Part shown: in pieces, positions 1-9,313 of the stretch
Numbering within the stretch: position 1 is the stretch's first letter
Layout of the letters: every line of letters begins with the position of its first letter
Assembly (NCBI GenBank): GCA_034435835.1
Contig: DAOTWF010000027.1
Location: 107,882-171,881 of the forward strand
Length of the DNA: 64,000 nucleotides
Reading direction: 5' to 3'
From: CALJTV01 sp034435835
GTDB lineage: Bacteria; Chloroflexota; Dehalococcoidia; GIF9; UBA5629
Translations under genes and position numbers: made by a program
Notes under the pieces: generated by a model
The model's database searches: none
What the model was told of the DNA's origin: nothing
What the model saw: only the letters and a program-made list of their open reading frames with translations

Positions 1-1035
1 CTGCCTGATCCACCAAGTAGCGTAAGTGCTGAATTTGTAGCCCTTTCGATATTCGAACTTTTCCACAGCCCGCACCAGTCCGATATTCCCTTCCTGTATT
101 AGATCGAGGAGTGGCATGCCATGTCCCACATACTTTTTGGCTACACTGACAACGAGGCGAAGGTTTGCCTCTGTAAGATGTTTTTCTGCCCTTTTTGCTT
201 CCTTACGAACGTTGTCAAAGTGACGTTTAAGTTCGTGGTTAAGCGTTTGGAGGGTGGAGTAAAACTCGGCATTGACGGGCTCTTGGACGAGGCTTTTCAG
301 CTTGTTCCAAGTGGTATCCTTGTCAAAGAGTGCCAGTACCTGTGGGGGTAGCAGTCTGCTATCTATGGAGAAATCAATGAGGGCTTGTTCCACCTCTGCC
401 TTGTCCTTACCCAACTTGGCAGCGAGGTTCTCGACAGTGGGTGGCTCTATCACCCCATCTATGGCTGCCCGTAGCTTTGTATTGGTAAGGCTTTGTGTGA
501 AATTATCGCGCAGCTTTATGCCCCGTTGTTTCATGAGCGCATCTATTACTGGTTGTGCTGCCAGCATATGTCGCAGAAGGTAGATTATTATATCGGCGGG
601 CGAAGGGTATTCTTGGTACTGCTGATGGTAAAGATTTTCAATTTTTTCTAGATATTTAGCTTCCTCTATTTTGCTCGCCAAAACCTTTTCGTCGTCTGCG
701 GTGAGCAGAGCAACCCTTCCGATCTCGTGTAGGTACATTCGGACGGGGTCATCGATTGCCTCGTGCTCGATGTGTTCTACCTCAATGTCGACAAGGGGTT
801 TATCTTCCTTTTCCAACTTGGTTATCCAATCGCTATCAGGCTCTTCCAAAAGGTCGGTGTCTTTCCATGCTGGTTGTGTCAAAGGGTCATTTTCGGCCGC
901 GATTTCAAACTCGGATTTGCTCAGCGTAGCAAATGCATCTACATCTGCCTTCTCAACGTCGTATGCCTCATCTTTTTTCCTGTTCTTAGAGGGGAAGAGC
1001 GACAAAAGTTCCTTATCATTATCCGTATTTCTCAT
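1..1035 (-). CDS. rpoD: RNA polymerase primary sigma factor RpoD (3' end cut by window)
   Basis: Housekeeping sigma-70 factor that directs RNA polymerase to -35/-10 promoters. The first 345 residues are visible; the rest, including the -35-binding region 4, lies beyond the window edge. Residues 1-90 are acidic and poorly conserved. Region 1.2 starts near residue 95 (DDPVRMYLHEIGR). Region 2 starts near 288 (EANLRLVVSVAKKYVG, then DLIQEGNIGLVRAVEKFEYR and STYATWWIRQ), which carries core binding and -10 recognition. The ATG (1035-1033) overlaps the dnaG stop as ATGA, with AGGAGAGG just upstream, so translation is probably coupled to dnaG. The minus-strand order dgt-dnaG-rpoD is a form of the macromolecular synthesis operon. 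Identification is secure. Confidence 0.95.
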   Translation of the reverse strand, partial: MRNTDNDKELLSLFPSKNRKKDEAYDVEKADVDAFATLSKSEFEIAAENDPLTQPAWKDTDLLEEPDSDWITKLEKEDKPLVDIEVEHIEHEAIDDPVRMYLHEIGRVALLTADDEKVLASKIEEAKYLEKIENLYHQQYQEYPSPADIIIYLLRHMLAAQPVIDALMKQRGIKLRDNFTQSLTNTKLRAAIDGVIEPPTVENLAAKLGKDKAEVEQALIDFSIDSRLLPPQVLALFDKDTTWNKLKSLVQEPVNAEFYSTLQTLNHELKRHFDNVRKEAKRAEKHLTEANLRLVVSVAKKYVGHGMPLLDLIQEGNIGLVRAVEKFEYRKGYKFSTYATWWIRQ

Positions 1036-2903
1036 CTGTTCCCTCTCCTGCTGAGTTGTTGCCGCAGATCGTTTTGCTGGCTAAAAACTTCTCTTAGCTG
1101 TCTGCTGATCTCTATCCCCTGCTCCTCGAGTCTTGCCAGCTCTGCGTCTATGCCACCTCTCTCAGCCTCCATAGCCAGCAGTTCCTGCCTCTTGATTTCA
1201 AGGTTTCTAAGCCTTTTTTCATGAAGGCGGCTAATGCAGTCTTTCAGGACATAGCGCTGCAGAGTTTCATTTTCGCGGATTATCGACGGGAACTCTTTAG
1301 AAAGAAGCCTTTCCAAGTATTCTTGCAGAATGGTGTCTAATTTTTCTTTGAGCTGGTCAATGTTAGAGCACTCTTGCCATCTGAGGAACAGCTCTTTATT
1401 TTCGCTCTGTTCAAAGCAATCGGGGGAAAGTTCTCGCACCTCTGTTCTAAGTTCCGGGTATTGCAATAGCAGTGACAGACAGTACTGTTCTATCGGGCCG
1501 GGACTGGGGATGGTCTGTTCTCGGCGTTTTAAAGTGGCTTCCTGCATGCGTCCTTTGGACAACTGCTTTCGCTGCGCTTGTGCCTTCCTTAAAACATCTT
1601 CTAGGGCGCGATGGTCGATCTTGAGATATCTAGCAAGTCTTTCGACATAATGAGCTCGCCTTACAGGGTCTTTTATATCAAGCAGTAGTGGTGTAAATTT
1701 TTCCACCAGCAACGATTTTTGTGTCGCATCCTCCAAATTGGCTCTAGCAATAAAGGTATCAAATATAAAATCGATTATTGGCCTAGCGTTTTCTATGACA
1801 TTGCGCCACAGTGCAGGGTCCTCTTTGATTATTTCATCGGGGTCTTTATTATTGGGGAGCAGTACTGCTTTTACCTCTGCCTTGTATGCATCTTCATACC
1901 TGACCCAACCGTAGACCGTTGGTGAGAAGGGGATCACCTTGTCTATCAGTTCACCGCCTCTAAAAATAGCTTCTGTTCCAGCGGTGTCTGGGTCTAAGGC
2001 AATAACAAGGTTCCGAGTCAGGTTTTTAAGGGTTGCCAGTTGCTTTTCGGTAATGGAGGTCCCCATGGAAGCGACCACATTCTGCCATCCGTACTGATGC
2101 GCTATTATCACATCCATGTAGCCCTCGACAATAATGGCTTGATTGCTCTGTCGGATTGCCCGTTTTGCCCGGTCGATACCGTAAAGGACGCTGCTCTTAT
2201 CAAAGACTATCGTCTGTGGCGAGTTAAGATATTTCGGTATAGAATCGTCCATTGCCCTAGCGCCAAAGCCCACCAGCTTGCCATCAATGTTTCTTATAGG
2301 AAACATGAGCCTGCTCCGGAATCTGTCGCGGGTGCGTTTGTCCTCCTGTTCCACAAGTAAACCAGCAGTCAAAAGGTCGCTTTCCTCGTAGCCTTGGTTC
2401 AAAAGGTGTTTCTTCAGTGTTTCCCATCCTTCAGGGCTGAGACCTAGCTGGAAGTCTTTGATGGTTTCAAGTGATAAGCCTCTCTGTCTAAGGTAATGTC
2501 TCACTGATTCTCCTGCAGGAGTGTTCAGCAATAGGTCGTAATAATAGGCAGCGGCAGCCTCGTTGATTTTAAAGACTTTTTCCTCTATGCTCTTGATGTC
2601 TCTCTTGCTTTGGCTGGACGGTGTGGTCAAGCTCACTCCTGCTTTGCTGGCGAGGAGCTTGAGCGCCTCATTGAAATCGATACCTTCTTTTCTCATCACA
2701 AATGAGAAGATGTCGCCGCCAGCGTTACAAGCTCCAAAACAATGCCAGCTCTGCCTATCAGGAAAGACAAAGAACGAAGGATTCTTCTCTGGGTGGAAAG
2801 GGCATAATGCCCGGTAGTTCCGCCCGGATTTTTGTAAGGGTGCATAATCGGACACGACTTGCACTATGTCCAGCCTTTGTTTTATTTCGTCGATGGTACT
2901 CAT
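1032..2903 (-). CDS. dnaG: DNA primase DnaG
   Basis: Synthesises RNA primers at the replication fork. The product is 623 aa from the chosen ATG. An N-terminal CHC2 zinc-binding domain has C34, H37, C55 and C59 (CPFHPEKNPSF and HCFGACNAGGD); the CxxxC spacing is one residue longer than the usual CxxC. It is followed by a TOPRIM catalytic domain (IIVEGYMDVI, then ALDPDTAGTEA) and a C-terminal helicase-interaction region rich in charged helices. The reading frame is open up to a TTG at 2954, but the family N-terminus aligns with MSTIDEIKQRLDIV at 2903, so that start was taken. The 3' end overlaps the rpoD start by ATGA and the gene follows dgt on the same strand. Identification is secure, the start fairly so. 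Confidence 0.95.
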   Translation of the reverse strand: MSTIDEIKQRLDIVQVVSDYAPLQKSGRNYRALCPFHPEKNPSFFVFPDRQSWHCFGACNAGGDIFSFVMRKEGIDFNEALKLLASKAGVSLTTPSSQSKRDIKSIEEKVFKINEAAAAYYYDLLLNTPAGESVRHYLRQRGLSLETIKDFQLGLSPEGWETLKKHLLNQGYEESDLLTAGLLVEQEDKRTRDRFRSRLMFPIRNIDGKLVGFGARAMDDSIPKYLNSPQTIVFDKSSVLYGIDRAKRAIRQSNQAIIVEGYMDVIIAHQYGWQNVVASMGTSITEKQLATLKNLTRNLVIALDPDTAGTEAIFRGGELIDKVIPFSPTVYGWVRYEDAYKAEVKAVLLPNNKDPDEIIKEDPALWRNVIENARPIIDFIFDTFIARANLEDATQKSLLVEKFTPLLLDIKDPVRRAHYVERLARYLKIDHRALEDVLRKAQAQRKQLSKGRMQEATLKRREQTIPSPGPIEQYCLSLLLQYPELRTEVRELSPDCFEQSENKELFLRWQECSNIDQLKEKLDTILQEYLERLLSKEFPSIIRENETLQRYVLKDCISRLHEKRLRNLEIKRQELLAMEAERGGIDAELARLEEQGIEISRQLREVFSQQNDLRQQLSRRGNR

Positions 2904-2950
2904 ACCGTATGCCTGCACCGCAGATATTTTACATAATATTGCTCTGGAAT

Positions 2951-3991
2951 TCAATAGCCGCTGATTTCCCTTGCGACTCTTGAAGCGTATTGGTCTGTCA
3001 TACCGGCAATGTAGTCGACAACTTTTCTTTCTATCAAGGCATCCTGCGTTCTATATTCTCTGGGCAGCTCGTCCTCGTGTTTTAGGAAATATGAGAACAG
3101 GATGTGAATGATCTGGCGTGCTCTTTTTGTCTCGTCGGTGAACAAGGTTGGATTGTACACTTTCTCAAAAAGGAATTCACGGAGGCTATTAGTCACCTCC
3201 AGGATCTTGTCTGTCATGCCGATTCTGGGCTTTATTATGCTTGGCTGGCCCATCTGGGCGAGCGAATACATGATGATGTCTGTAACCAGAGTATTGATGC
3301 GTTGTGAGGGCGTGGTGCCCAGTGTATTTGTTATTGCGAAGGGTAAGTCTTTTTCGGTAATTACCCCGGCTCTGATAGCGTCAGTGATGTCGTGGTTGAC
3401 ATAAGCTACTACATCTGCGATCTTAACCACTTGGCCTTCGAGGGTGCCCACCTCAGCCCATCCTTCGCCGAGTATCTCTATCCCGCCTTTTGAATGGTTT
3501 AAGATACCGTCCCGCACCTCCCAGGTGAGGTTCAGTCCCTGTCCGTCTTTTTCCAGGACATCGACCACTCTAAGGCTTTGCTCGTTGTGTCTGAAACCGG
3601 ATGGGCAAAGTTCGTTCAACACCTGTTCGCCGATGTGGCCAAACGGGGTGTGGCCCAGGTCATGCCCCAAAGCAATGGCTTCTGTTAAGTCTTCGTTGAG
3701 GTTCAGTGCCCGGGCAATGGTGCGCGCAATTTGCGAGACTTCCAGAGTATGTGTTAGACGTGTTACATAGTGGTCGCTTAAAGGCATGATGAACACCTGT
3801 GTCTTGTGTTTAAGCCGGCGAAATGCGTTGCAGTGGATAATGCGGTCGCGGTCTCTTTGGAAGGCTGTCCTTATAGGGCAGGGCTCTTCCCATCTGAGTC
3901 TGCCCTTGCTTGATTTACTTCTTGCAGCAAAAGGAGACAGAGTTGCTTCAGACTCTTCTATTCGCCGGCGAATATTTAACTCGGTTGTCAT
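2951..3991 (-). CDS. dgt: dGTPase-like HD-domain nucleotide triphosphohydrolase
   Basis: Belongs to the deoxyguanosinetriphosphate triphosphohydrolase family, which cleaves dNTPs to deoxynucleoside and triphosphate and so affects dNTP pools. The HD metal site is visible as H in HTLEVSQIAR and HD in ALGHDLGHTPFGH. Ahead of it lies the family motif RTAFQRDRDRIIHCNAFRRL. Length is 346 aa from the ATG at 3991; a TTG at 4000 would add three residues and neither has a clear Shine-Dalgarno. It sits just upstream of dnaG, with the stop about 50 bp before the preferred dnaG start. Substrate preference among dNTPs cannot be read from sequence. Confidence 0.9.
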   Translation of the reverse strand: MTTELNIRRRIEESEATLSPFAARSKSSKGRLRWEEPCPIRTAFQRDRDRIIHCNAFRRLKHKTQVFIMPLSDHYVTRLTHTLEVSQIARTIARALNLNEDLTEAIALGHDLGHTPFGHIGEQVLNELCPSGFRHNEQSLRVVDVLEKDGQGLNLTWEVRDGILNHSKGGIEILGEGWAEVGTLEGQVVKIADVVAYVNHDITDAIRAGVITEKDLPFAITNTLGTTPSQRINTLVTDIIMYSLAQMGQPSIIKPRIGMTDKILEVTNSLREFLFEKVYNPTLFTDETKRARQIIHILFSYFLKHEDELPREYRTQDALIERKVVDYIAGMTDQYASRVAREISGY

Positions 3992-4025
3992 GAATTTCAA
4001 TGTGGTGTAGCTCTGCTCAATGGAG

Positions 4026-6293
4026 CTATGACCGGTTCAGCTTTGCCTCGGCGGCAGCAATAATGCGCCTTGTTTCCTCAATCATGTCCGGGCTTACGGA
4101 AACCGAGGTGATTCCCCATCCCACCAATTTCTCGGTAAGTTCGGGATAAACAGAAGGCGCTTGTCCGCAGATTGAGGAAGTGACCCCCTTGCTGGCACAG
4201 GTCTTGATGATCTTTTCTATAGCCATTAACACTGCCTCATTTCTTTCGTCAAAGACAGGTGCTAGCTTGGGGTTATCCCTGTCTATGCCTAGAATTAGCT
4301 GAGTCAAATCGTTTGAGCCAATTGAGACGCCGTCTATTCCAACCTCAAGGAACTTGTCTATCAAAAACACGTTCGAAGGCACCTCAGCCATCATCCACAG
4401 TTTGAAGTTGGGGAACTGGTATAACCCTTCAGCTACGAAGAACCGTTTTATTTTTGCCATCTCATCGACGAAGCGGACGAAGGGGATCATAACATACAGG
4501 TTATCGTCATTCTGACAGACCCTTTTAATGGCTTCGACTTCTAGTCTAAAGACTTCAATCTCGTGGGTGTATCTGGAGCACCCGCGGTAACCGAGCATGG
4601 GGTTCTCTTCAAACTCCTCGTACCTTTCGCCTCCGCGAAGATTCCTGTATTCGTTAGTTTTGAAATCCGTAGTCCTGTATACTACAGGGCGGGGGTGGAA
4701 GGCTTTTGTGAAAGCAGCGATCCCTCTGGCTAGCATTTCAGTGAACTGTTCACCTTTTCCTTCGTGTAACATGTACCTGGGATGGGCGCCTATCTGAGCG
4801 ATCATAAACTCAGCCCTGAGTAGCCCAACCCCGTCCACATTTCGCTTAGCAATCACATCTGCCAGCTCGGGTTCTGCCAGGTTTACATACACTCTAGTGC
4901 GGGTCTTGACATGTTCTCCGATAATCACGGTTGGTGCTGTTACCGGCTCTATAACCTTTCCGTTGTACACCTTGCCTTCGTATCCATCGACGGTGACAAC
5001 CTGACCGTCAGAAAGGGTCTTTGTTGCCGTCTCAGTACCGACCACACAAGGGATTCCGAGTTCACGGCTGACAATGGCTGCATGTGCAGTCCTGCCTCCC
5101 CGGTCGGTCACTATGGCGGCAGCGCGTTTCATTGCCGGTACAAAGTCGGGTGTGGTCATCGCAGCTACTAGAATGTCCCTGTCTTTCACTTTATCTATTT
5201 GCGAGGCATCAGGGACGATTCTAGCTGGACCGACAGCTATCCCGGGGCTGGCTGAGAGGCCTGTGAGAATCGGTTCGGCTTCGATCCTCGGTCTCGTTGA
5301 GGCCTTCTCTTCTTTGGGCTTCAGGGTGGTGATGGGACGGGTCTGAAGGATGAACAATTGTCCATTCTCCTTTGCCCATTCGATATCCTGAGGGATCTTG
5401 TAATGGTCTTCGATCGTTTTACCTGTCTTGGCTAGGGCAATTATGTCTTTGTCAGCCAGCTTTTGTCTGCCTTGTTTCGAGATGGGGACCGGCACTTTGA
5501 TGGTTAGTTCCAAATCTTTCGCCGCTTTCCCGGTATTTCTTACCAGTTGCCATTTCTGATGGCTGATCTTTTTGTCAACTATCTCCCAAGTAGCTTTATC
5601 CACTAAGTACTGGTCAGGGGTGACATCTCCTGAAACGATGGCCTCGCCGAGTCCATAGATCGCTTCTATGAGGATCTTTGTGTGGTCATTTGTCACAGGC
5701 TCACTGGTAAACATGACACCTGAGGCTTTTGACTGGACCATTTTCTGCACGGGGACTGCTATACCCACCTTGAAATGGTCAAATCCATGTTGTTGTCGGT
5801 AGAATATAGCTCTGGATTCGAAGAGGGAAGCCCAGCAGCCCAGCACTGCAGCTACCACTGCGTCTTCACCTTTTACATTGAGGAAGGTTCGCTGTTGCCC
5901 GGCGAATGAAGCCTCGGGAAGGTCTTCGGCGGTTGCTGAAGAGCGCACTGCCACCAGCCCACCACCCAGCTTCTGGTAGGCAACTTTAATCTGGTTAGCC
6001 AGGTCTTCTGGCATGGACAGTGCAGCAAATCTACTTTTAATAGTGCTAGAGACCTCTTGGAGTTTTTTGCTATCGTTTACATCGAGGTTTTGGAGCAGCT
6101 TTCGGATTTCTCCCGCCAATTTACTTGTCTTCAGGAACTCAAAATATGCCTCGGACGTTACAATAAATCCCGGTGGTACGGGAATGCGGGCAGAGGTCAT
6201 TTCTCCCAAGTTTGCCCCCTTGCCTCCCACGAGGCTGATATCGTCTTTATTTACTTCATCGAACCAGACTATGTATTTTGTGCCCTGCTTCAT
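4026..6293 (-). CDS. ppsA: Phosphoenolpyruvate synthase (pyruvate, water dikinase)
   Basis: Converts pyruvate, ATP and water to PEP, AMP and phosphate, the entry to gluconeogenesis. The 755 aa protein has the three expected parts: an N-terminal ATP-grasp domain (VGGKGANLGEM near 22, VRSSATAEDLPEASFAGQQ near 117), the swivelling phosphohistidine domain with His404 in GGRTAHAAIVSREL, and a C-terminal PEP/pyruvate barrel (GYRGCSRY, SIGSNDLTQLILGIDRDN, SSICGQAPS with the catalytic Cys). The ATG at 6293 has AAGGAG upstream. Feeding carbon to PEP fits the glycogen genes further along the window. Both adjacent genes point away or follow after a 26 bp gap to dgt. Confidence 0.95.
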   Translation of the reverse strand: MKQGTKYIVWFDEVNKDDISLVGGKGANLGEMTSARIPVPPGFIVTSEAYFEFLKTSKLAGEIRKLLQNLDVNDSKKLQEVSSTIKSRFAALSMPEDLANQIKVAYQKLGGGLVAVRSSATAEDLPEASFAGQQRTFLNVKGEDAVVAAVLGCWASLFESRAIFYRQQHGFDHFKVGIAVPVQKMVQSKASGVMFTSEPVTNDHTKILIEAIYGLGEAIVSGDVTPDQYLVDKATWEIVDKKISHQKWQLVRNTGKAAKDLELTIKVPVPISKQGRQKLADKDIIALAKTGKTIEDHYKIPQDIEWAKENGQLFILQTRPITTLKPKEEKASTRPRIEAEPILTGLSASPGIAVGPARIVPDASQIDKVKDRDILVAAMTTPDFVPAMKRAAAIVTDRGGRTAHAAIVSRELGIPCVVGTETATKTLSDGQVVTVDGYEGKVYNGKVIEPVTAPTVIIGEHVKTRTRVYVNLAEPELADVIAKRNVDGVGLLRAEFMIAQIGAHPRYMLHEGKGEQFTEMLARGIAAFTKAFHPRPVVYRTTDFKTNEYRNLRGGERYEEFEENPMLGYRGCSRYTHEIEVFRLEVEAIKRVCQNDDNLYVMIPFVRFVDEMAKIKRFFVAEGLYQFPNFKLWMMAEVPSNVFLIDKFLEVGIDGVSIGSNDLTQLILGIDRDNPKLAPVFDERNEAVLMAIEKIIKTCASKGVTSSICGQAPSVYPELTEKLVGWGITSVSVSPDMIEETRRIIAAAEAKLNRS

Positions 6294-6327
6294 TACACTC
6301 CTTCAGAAATGTTTGTGGTGATTTCTA

Positions 6328-6358
6328 ATTATAACATTTGCTGACGGTCTTATTGAAG
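6328..6358. promoter_or_regulatory. Divergent promoter region between ppsA and the CCA-adding gene
   Basis: On the minus strand a TATAAT lies at 6333-6328, with only a weak TTCAAT-like -35 at 6357-6352, suited to ppsA. On the plus strand TTGAAG (6353-6358) and TATATC (6375-6380) with a 16 bp spacer could serve the CCA gene. The plus-strand start point would fall near 6387, which argues against the GTG at 6381 as the start codon of that gene. Confidence 0.35.
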
Positions 6359-6440
6359 AGTAGTAACCCTGTCGTATATCGTGGCTGGCGTGTATCAACG
6401 AGTGTGTAGCCTTTACAGGAGCCGAGGCTCAGGATATAAT

Positions 6441-7937
6441 TTGTCGACTGTGCGTACAGCAAGTGAAGACATTCGCAATCTGCTCATAAGTGTCTCTGCT
6501 GTTGTCTTACAGCAGGGTCGTGAGGCTTATCTTGTCGGTGGTTTTGTCCGCGACTGGATTCTAGGTCGGGAGACCGTTGACATCGACATTGCGGTGTTTG
6601 GCGACTGTCAGCATGCGGCTGCTGAGATAGCCAGAGCTATTAACGGTAAAGCGTTCTTACTAGACGATGTCAATAAAGTATTCAGGGTGATACTTGACAG
6701 GGATGGGAAGCAGTGGCATCTAGACTTCACCTCTTTCTATAATGGCATCGAAGGCGACCTGGCGAGACGGGATTTCACTATAAACGCCATGGCCATCGCG
6801 CTGCAAGAATTTATCGCTGGCGGCATGGCGGGTATCATTGACCCCTTTTCAGGCAGGGCTGACCTAGTGGCTAAGGTAGTGCGGGCTGTTAGTCCAGGAG
6901 TGTTTGAGAGGGATGCAGCACGGTTGCTTAGGGCAGTGAGGTTAGCACGCGAGCTCGTATTTGTAATAGAACCGGATACCGAGGAATTGATTCGTAAGAA
7001 TTATAGGTTGGTGGCGCTAGTGGCAGGAGAACGTATCAGGGAGGAGCTGCTGCGGATGATTGTTTTGCCTGGCAGTGGTGACCTGATAAGGTATATGGAT
7101 AGCCTGGGTCTGCTAACCCAGGTCTTCCCTGAAATTGAGTTGATGAAGGGCGTGGAGCAACCCAGAGAACACTGCTGGGATGTTTTCGAGCATTCTGCAG
7201 AGACGGTGGCGGCGGTGGAATTTTTACTACGTGAGTCTCCGTGGAAATACGGTAGCGATGGGCTGCTAGACGAGGTACCTTGGTCTGACGAATTGAGGGC
7301 GTATTTTAGCGCAGAGGTGTCAAACGGAAGTACTAGGCGGCTGCTACTTAAACTGGCAGGACTATTGCATGATGTAGCCAAACCGGCAACAAAGACAGTT
7401 GATGAGACAGGCAGGATACGCTTTCTGGGCCACGCGAAGCGGGGCGCAGCTATGGCAGTTTCGGCTCTGGAGCGGTTAAGGTTCAGCAATCGTGAAGTGC
7501 GGCTGGTGGAGAACTTAGTCTATAATCACCTGAGGCCAGTGCAGATGGCGAACGCAGGTTTGCCTACCAGCCGGGCTATCTACCGCTTTTTCCGTGATAC
7601 AGAAGGAGCCGGGATTGACGTGCTCTTCTTAGCTCTGGCTGATTTTCTGGCTACGCAGGGGCCGCAGCTTGATATCGAAGGATGGAAACGACATAACCGG
7701 CTGGTTGGATATGTATTGAGTGAGCACTGCAAGCAGCAGAGTGTGGTCTTGCCAGCCAAACTGGTCGATGGGCACGATTTGATGAGAATTTTCGCTTTAA
7801 AGCCAGGCAAGCTTATCGGCGAGCTTTTGACCGAGATCCGGGAGGCGCAGATGGCTGGCGATATAACAACACGGGAAGAAGCACTAGAACTGGTGCGAAA
7901 GATCTTGGAGAAGAGGCAGTGTGGTTCTGCTTGCTAG
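6441..7937 (+). CDS. cca: CCA-adding tRNA nucleotidyltransferase / poly(A) polymerase family, with HD domain
   Basis: Class II nucleotidyltransferase that adds or repairs the CCA end of tRNAs. The head domain has YLVGGFVRDWILGR followed by the metal-binding DxD in VDIDIAVFG, then GDLARRDFTINAMA and the RLLRAVRLARE helix. The C-terminal half carries an HD phosphohydrolase-type domain (LLKLAGLLHDVAKP). The frame is open from GTG 6381; TTG 6441 was chosen because AGGA lies six bases upstream, about 31 residues then precede the GG..RD motif, and a likely promoter would start transcription after 6381. Product about 498 aa. Poly(A) polymerase activity cannot be excluded. The gene is followed by secDF. 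Confidence 0.88.
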   Translation: MSTVRTASEDIRNLLISVSAVVLQQGREAYLVGGFVRDWILGRETVDIDIAVFGDCQHAAAEIARAINGKAFLLDDVNKVFRVILDRDGKQWHLDFTSFYNGIEGDLARRDFTINAMAIALQEFIAGGMAGIIDPFSGRADLVAKVVRAVSPGVFERDAARLLRAVRLARELVFVIEPDTEELIRKNYRLVALVAGERIREELLRMIVLPGSGDLIRYMDSLGLLTQVFPEIELMKGVEQPREHCWDVFEHSAETVAAVEFLLRESPWKYGSDGLLDEVPWSDELRAYFSAEVSNGSTRRLLLKLAGLLHDVAKPATKTVDETGRIRFLGHAKRGAAMAVSALERLRFSNREVRLVENLVYNHLRPVQMANAGLPTSRAIYRFFRDTEGAGIDVLFLALADFLATQGPQLDIEGWKRHNRLVGYVLSEHCKQQSVVLPAKLVDGHDLMRIFALKPGKLIGELLTEIREAQMAGDITTREEALELVRKILEKRQCGSAC

Positions 7938-7993
7938 TTTAAGTATTTAAAGCGCAAAGATGTTATTTTTGATTAGCTGTTCGGAGAGAAAAC

Positions 7994-9310
7994 ATGACTC
8001 GCGGTAATATTTTTGTGCTCTTGTTCATACTGGCACTTTTTGCTTTTGGGCTTTGGGTGTTACTTCCGCTGGATAGCGAGAGGTTTGGGAGGCACGGGCT
8101 CGTTTTAGGGCTCGACCTACGGGGTGGCAGTCACTTGGTCTATCAGGCTGACCTTTCGCTGAAGGACCCTTCACAGAGCGATGATGATGTTATGGAAGGG
8201 GTACTCGGCAAGATAGAGAGGCGTGTTAATGCTTATGGCGTTACCGAGCCGATAATCCAGCGGCAGGGACATGACAGAATACTTGTGCAGCTCCCAGGGG
8301 TAAAAGATGTCGACGAAGCCATAAAGTTAATCGGGCAAACAGCACTGCTCGATTTCAGGGAAATGGATCTGGATGCCTCTGGCAGACTGGTGTTTGACGA
8401 GGAGGGGAAACCTAAGTGGAAAGCCATAGCTAAGGCTACTGGTAGCGATGGGGTTGAGAGGGAGTTAACCGGCAAATACCTTAAGCCGAACGCCACTGTA
8501 GTTCTCAATCCACAGACTAACCAGCCCGAGGTGGCTTTCGAGTGGGCAGATGAGGGGGCTGTTCTGTTTGAGCAAATTACTCAGCGTAACCTTCACAAAC
8601 CGCTAGGCATCTATCTTGATGATGAGCCTATATCATGGCCCACTGTTCAAGCTGTGATAAAAGAGAGGGGGGTTATTACCGGGCTGAATATTGAAGAAGC
8701 ACGGATGCTTGCCATCCAGCTCAACTCTGGTGCCCTTGATGTACCTTTGAAGATTATTCAGGAGCAGAGGGTTGATGCCACGCTGGGAGCTGATTCTCTA
8801 AGGAAAAGTTTGATTGCTGGTATCATTGGTGCAGCGTTGGTGATTTTGTTTGTGGTCTCGTACTACCGTGTACCCGGGCTGGTCGCCAGTTGTGCACTGA
8901 TAGTATATGTCGTTTTGTTGTTGACTATCTTCAAACTGGTTCCGGTGACGCTGACACTTCCGGGGATTGCGGCTTTTATTGTGTCACTGGGCATGGCGGT
9001 TGATGCCAATGTCCTGATTTTCGAGCGAGTGAAGGAGGAGCTGAGGTCAGGACGTACACTAACTGCAGCGGTTGAGACGGGGTTTAAGCGGGCTTGGCCC
9101 GCGATACGCGATAGCAACATTACCACTTTTGTCGCCTGTTTCATCCTATACTGGTTTGGTGGCACACTTGGCGCCTTCATGGTGAGAGGTTTCGCCTTGG
9201 TGTTGTTCATTGGTGTCGCTTTGAGCATGTTTTCGGCTATTGTAGTGACAAGGTCGTTCCTGCGGTTGGTGACGCGGATGGTTTCCAGTCCTGTTGCTTA
9301 CGGAGTATAA
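7994..9310 (+). CDS. secD: Protein-export membrane protein SecD
   Basis: RND-family subunit that, with SecF, uses the proton motive force to help pull proteins across the membrane after SecA-driven translocation. The 438 aa protein starts with a membrane segment (residues 7-25) and the SecD signature VLGLDLRGGSHL. A large external P1 region follows (about 50-265), then a bundle of five more membrane helices containing FIVSLGMAVDANVLIFERV. ATG 7994 follows GGAGAG. The secF start lies 3 bp beyond the stop, so the two are surely co-expressed. The 56 bp gap after the CCA gene makes a shared transcript likely. Confidence 0.95.
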   Translation: MTRGNIFVLLFILALFAFGLWVLLPLDSERFGRHGLVLGLDLRGGSHLVYQADLSLKDPSQSDDDVMEGVLGKIERRVNAYGVTEPIIQRQGHDRILVQLPGVKDVDEAIKLIGQTALLDFREMDLDASGRLVFDEEGKPKWKAIAKATGSDGVERELTGKYLKPNATVVLNPQTNQPEVAFEWADEGAVLFEQITQRNLHKPLGIYLDDEPISWPTVQAVIKERGVITGLNIEEARMLAIQLNSGALDVPLKIIQEQRVDATLGADSLRKSLIAGIIGAALVILFVVSYYRVPGLVASCALIVYVVLLLTIFKLVPVTLTLPGIAAFIVSLGMAVDANVLIFERVKEELRSGRTLTAAVETGFKRAWPAIRDSNITTFVACFILYWFGGTLGAFMVRGFALVLFIGVALSMFSAIVVTRSFLRLVTRMVSSPVAYGV

Positions 9311-9313
9311 GAA

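Noticed and set aside
671..1224. Open plus-strand frames over the first kilobase
   Set aside because: They are antisense to rpoD, whose frame is open to the window edge and carries regions 1.2 and 2.
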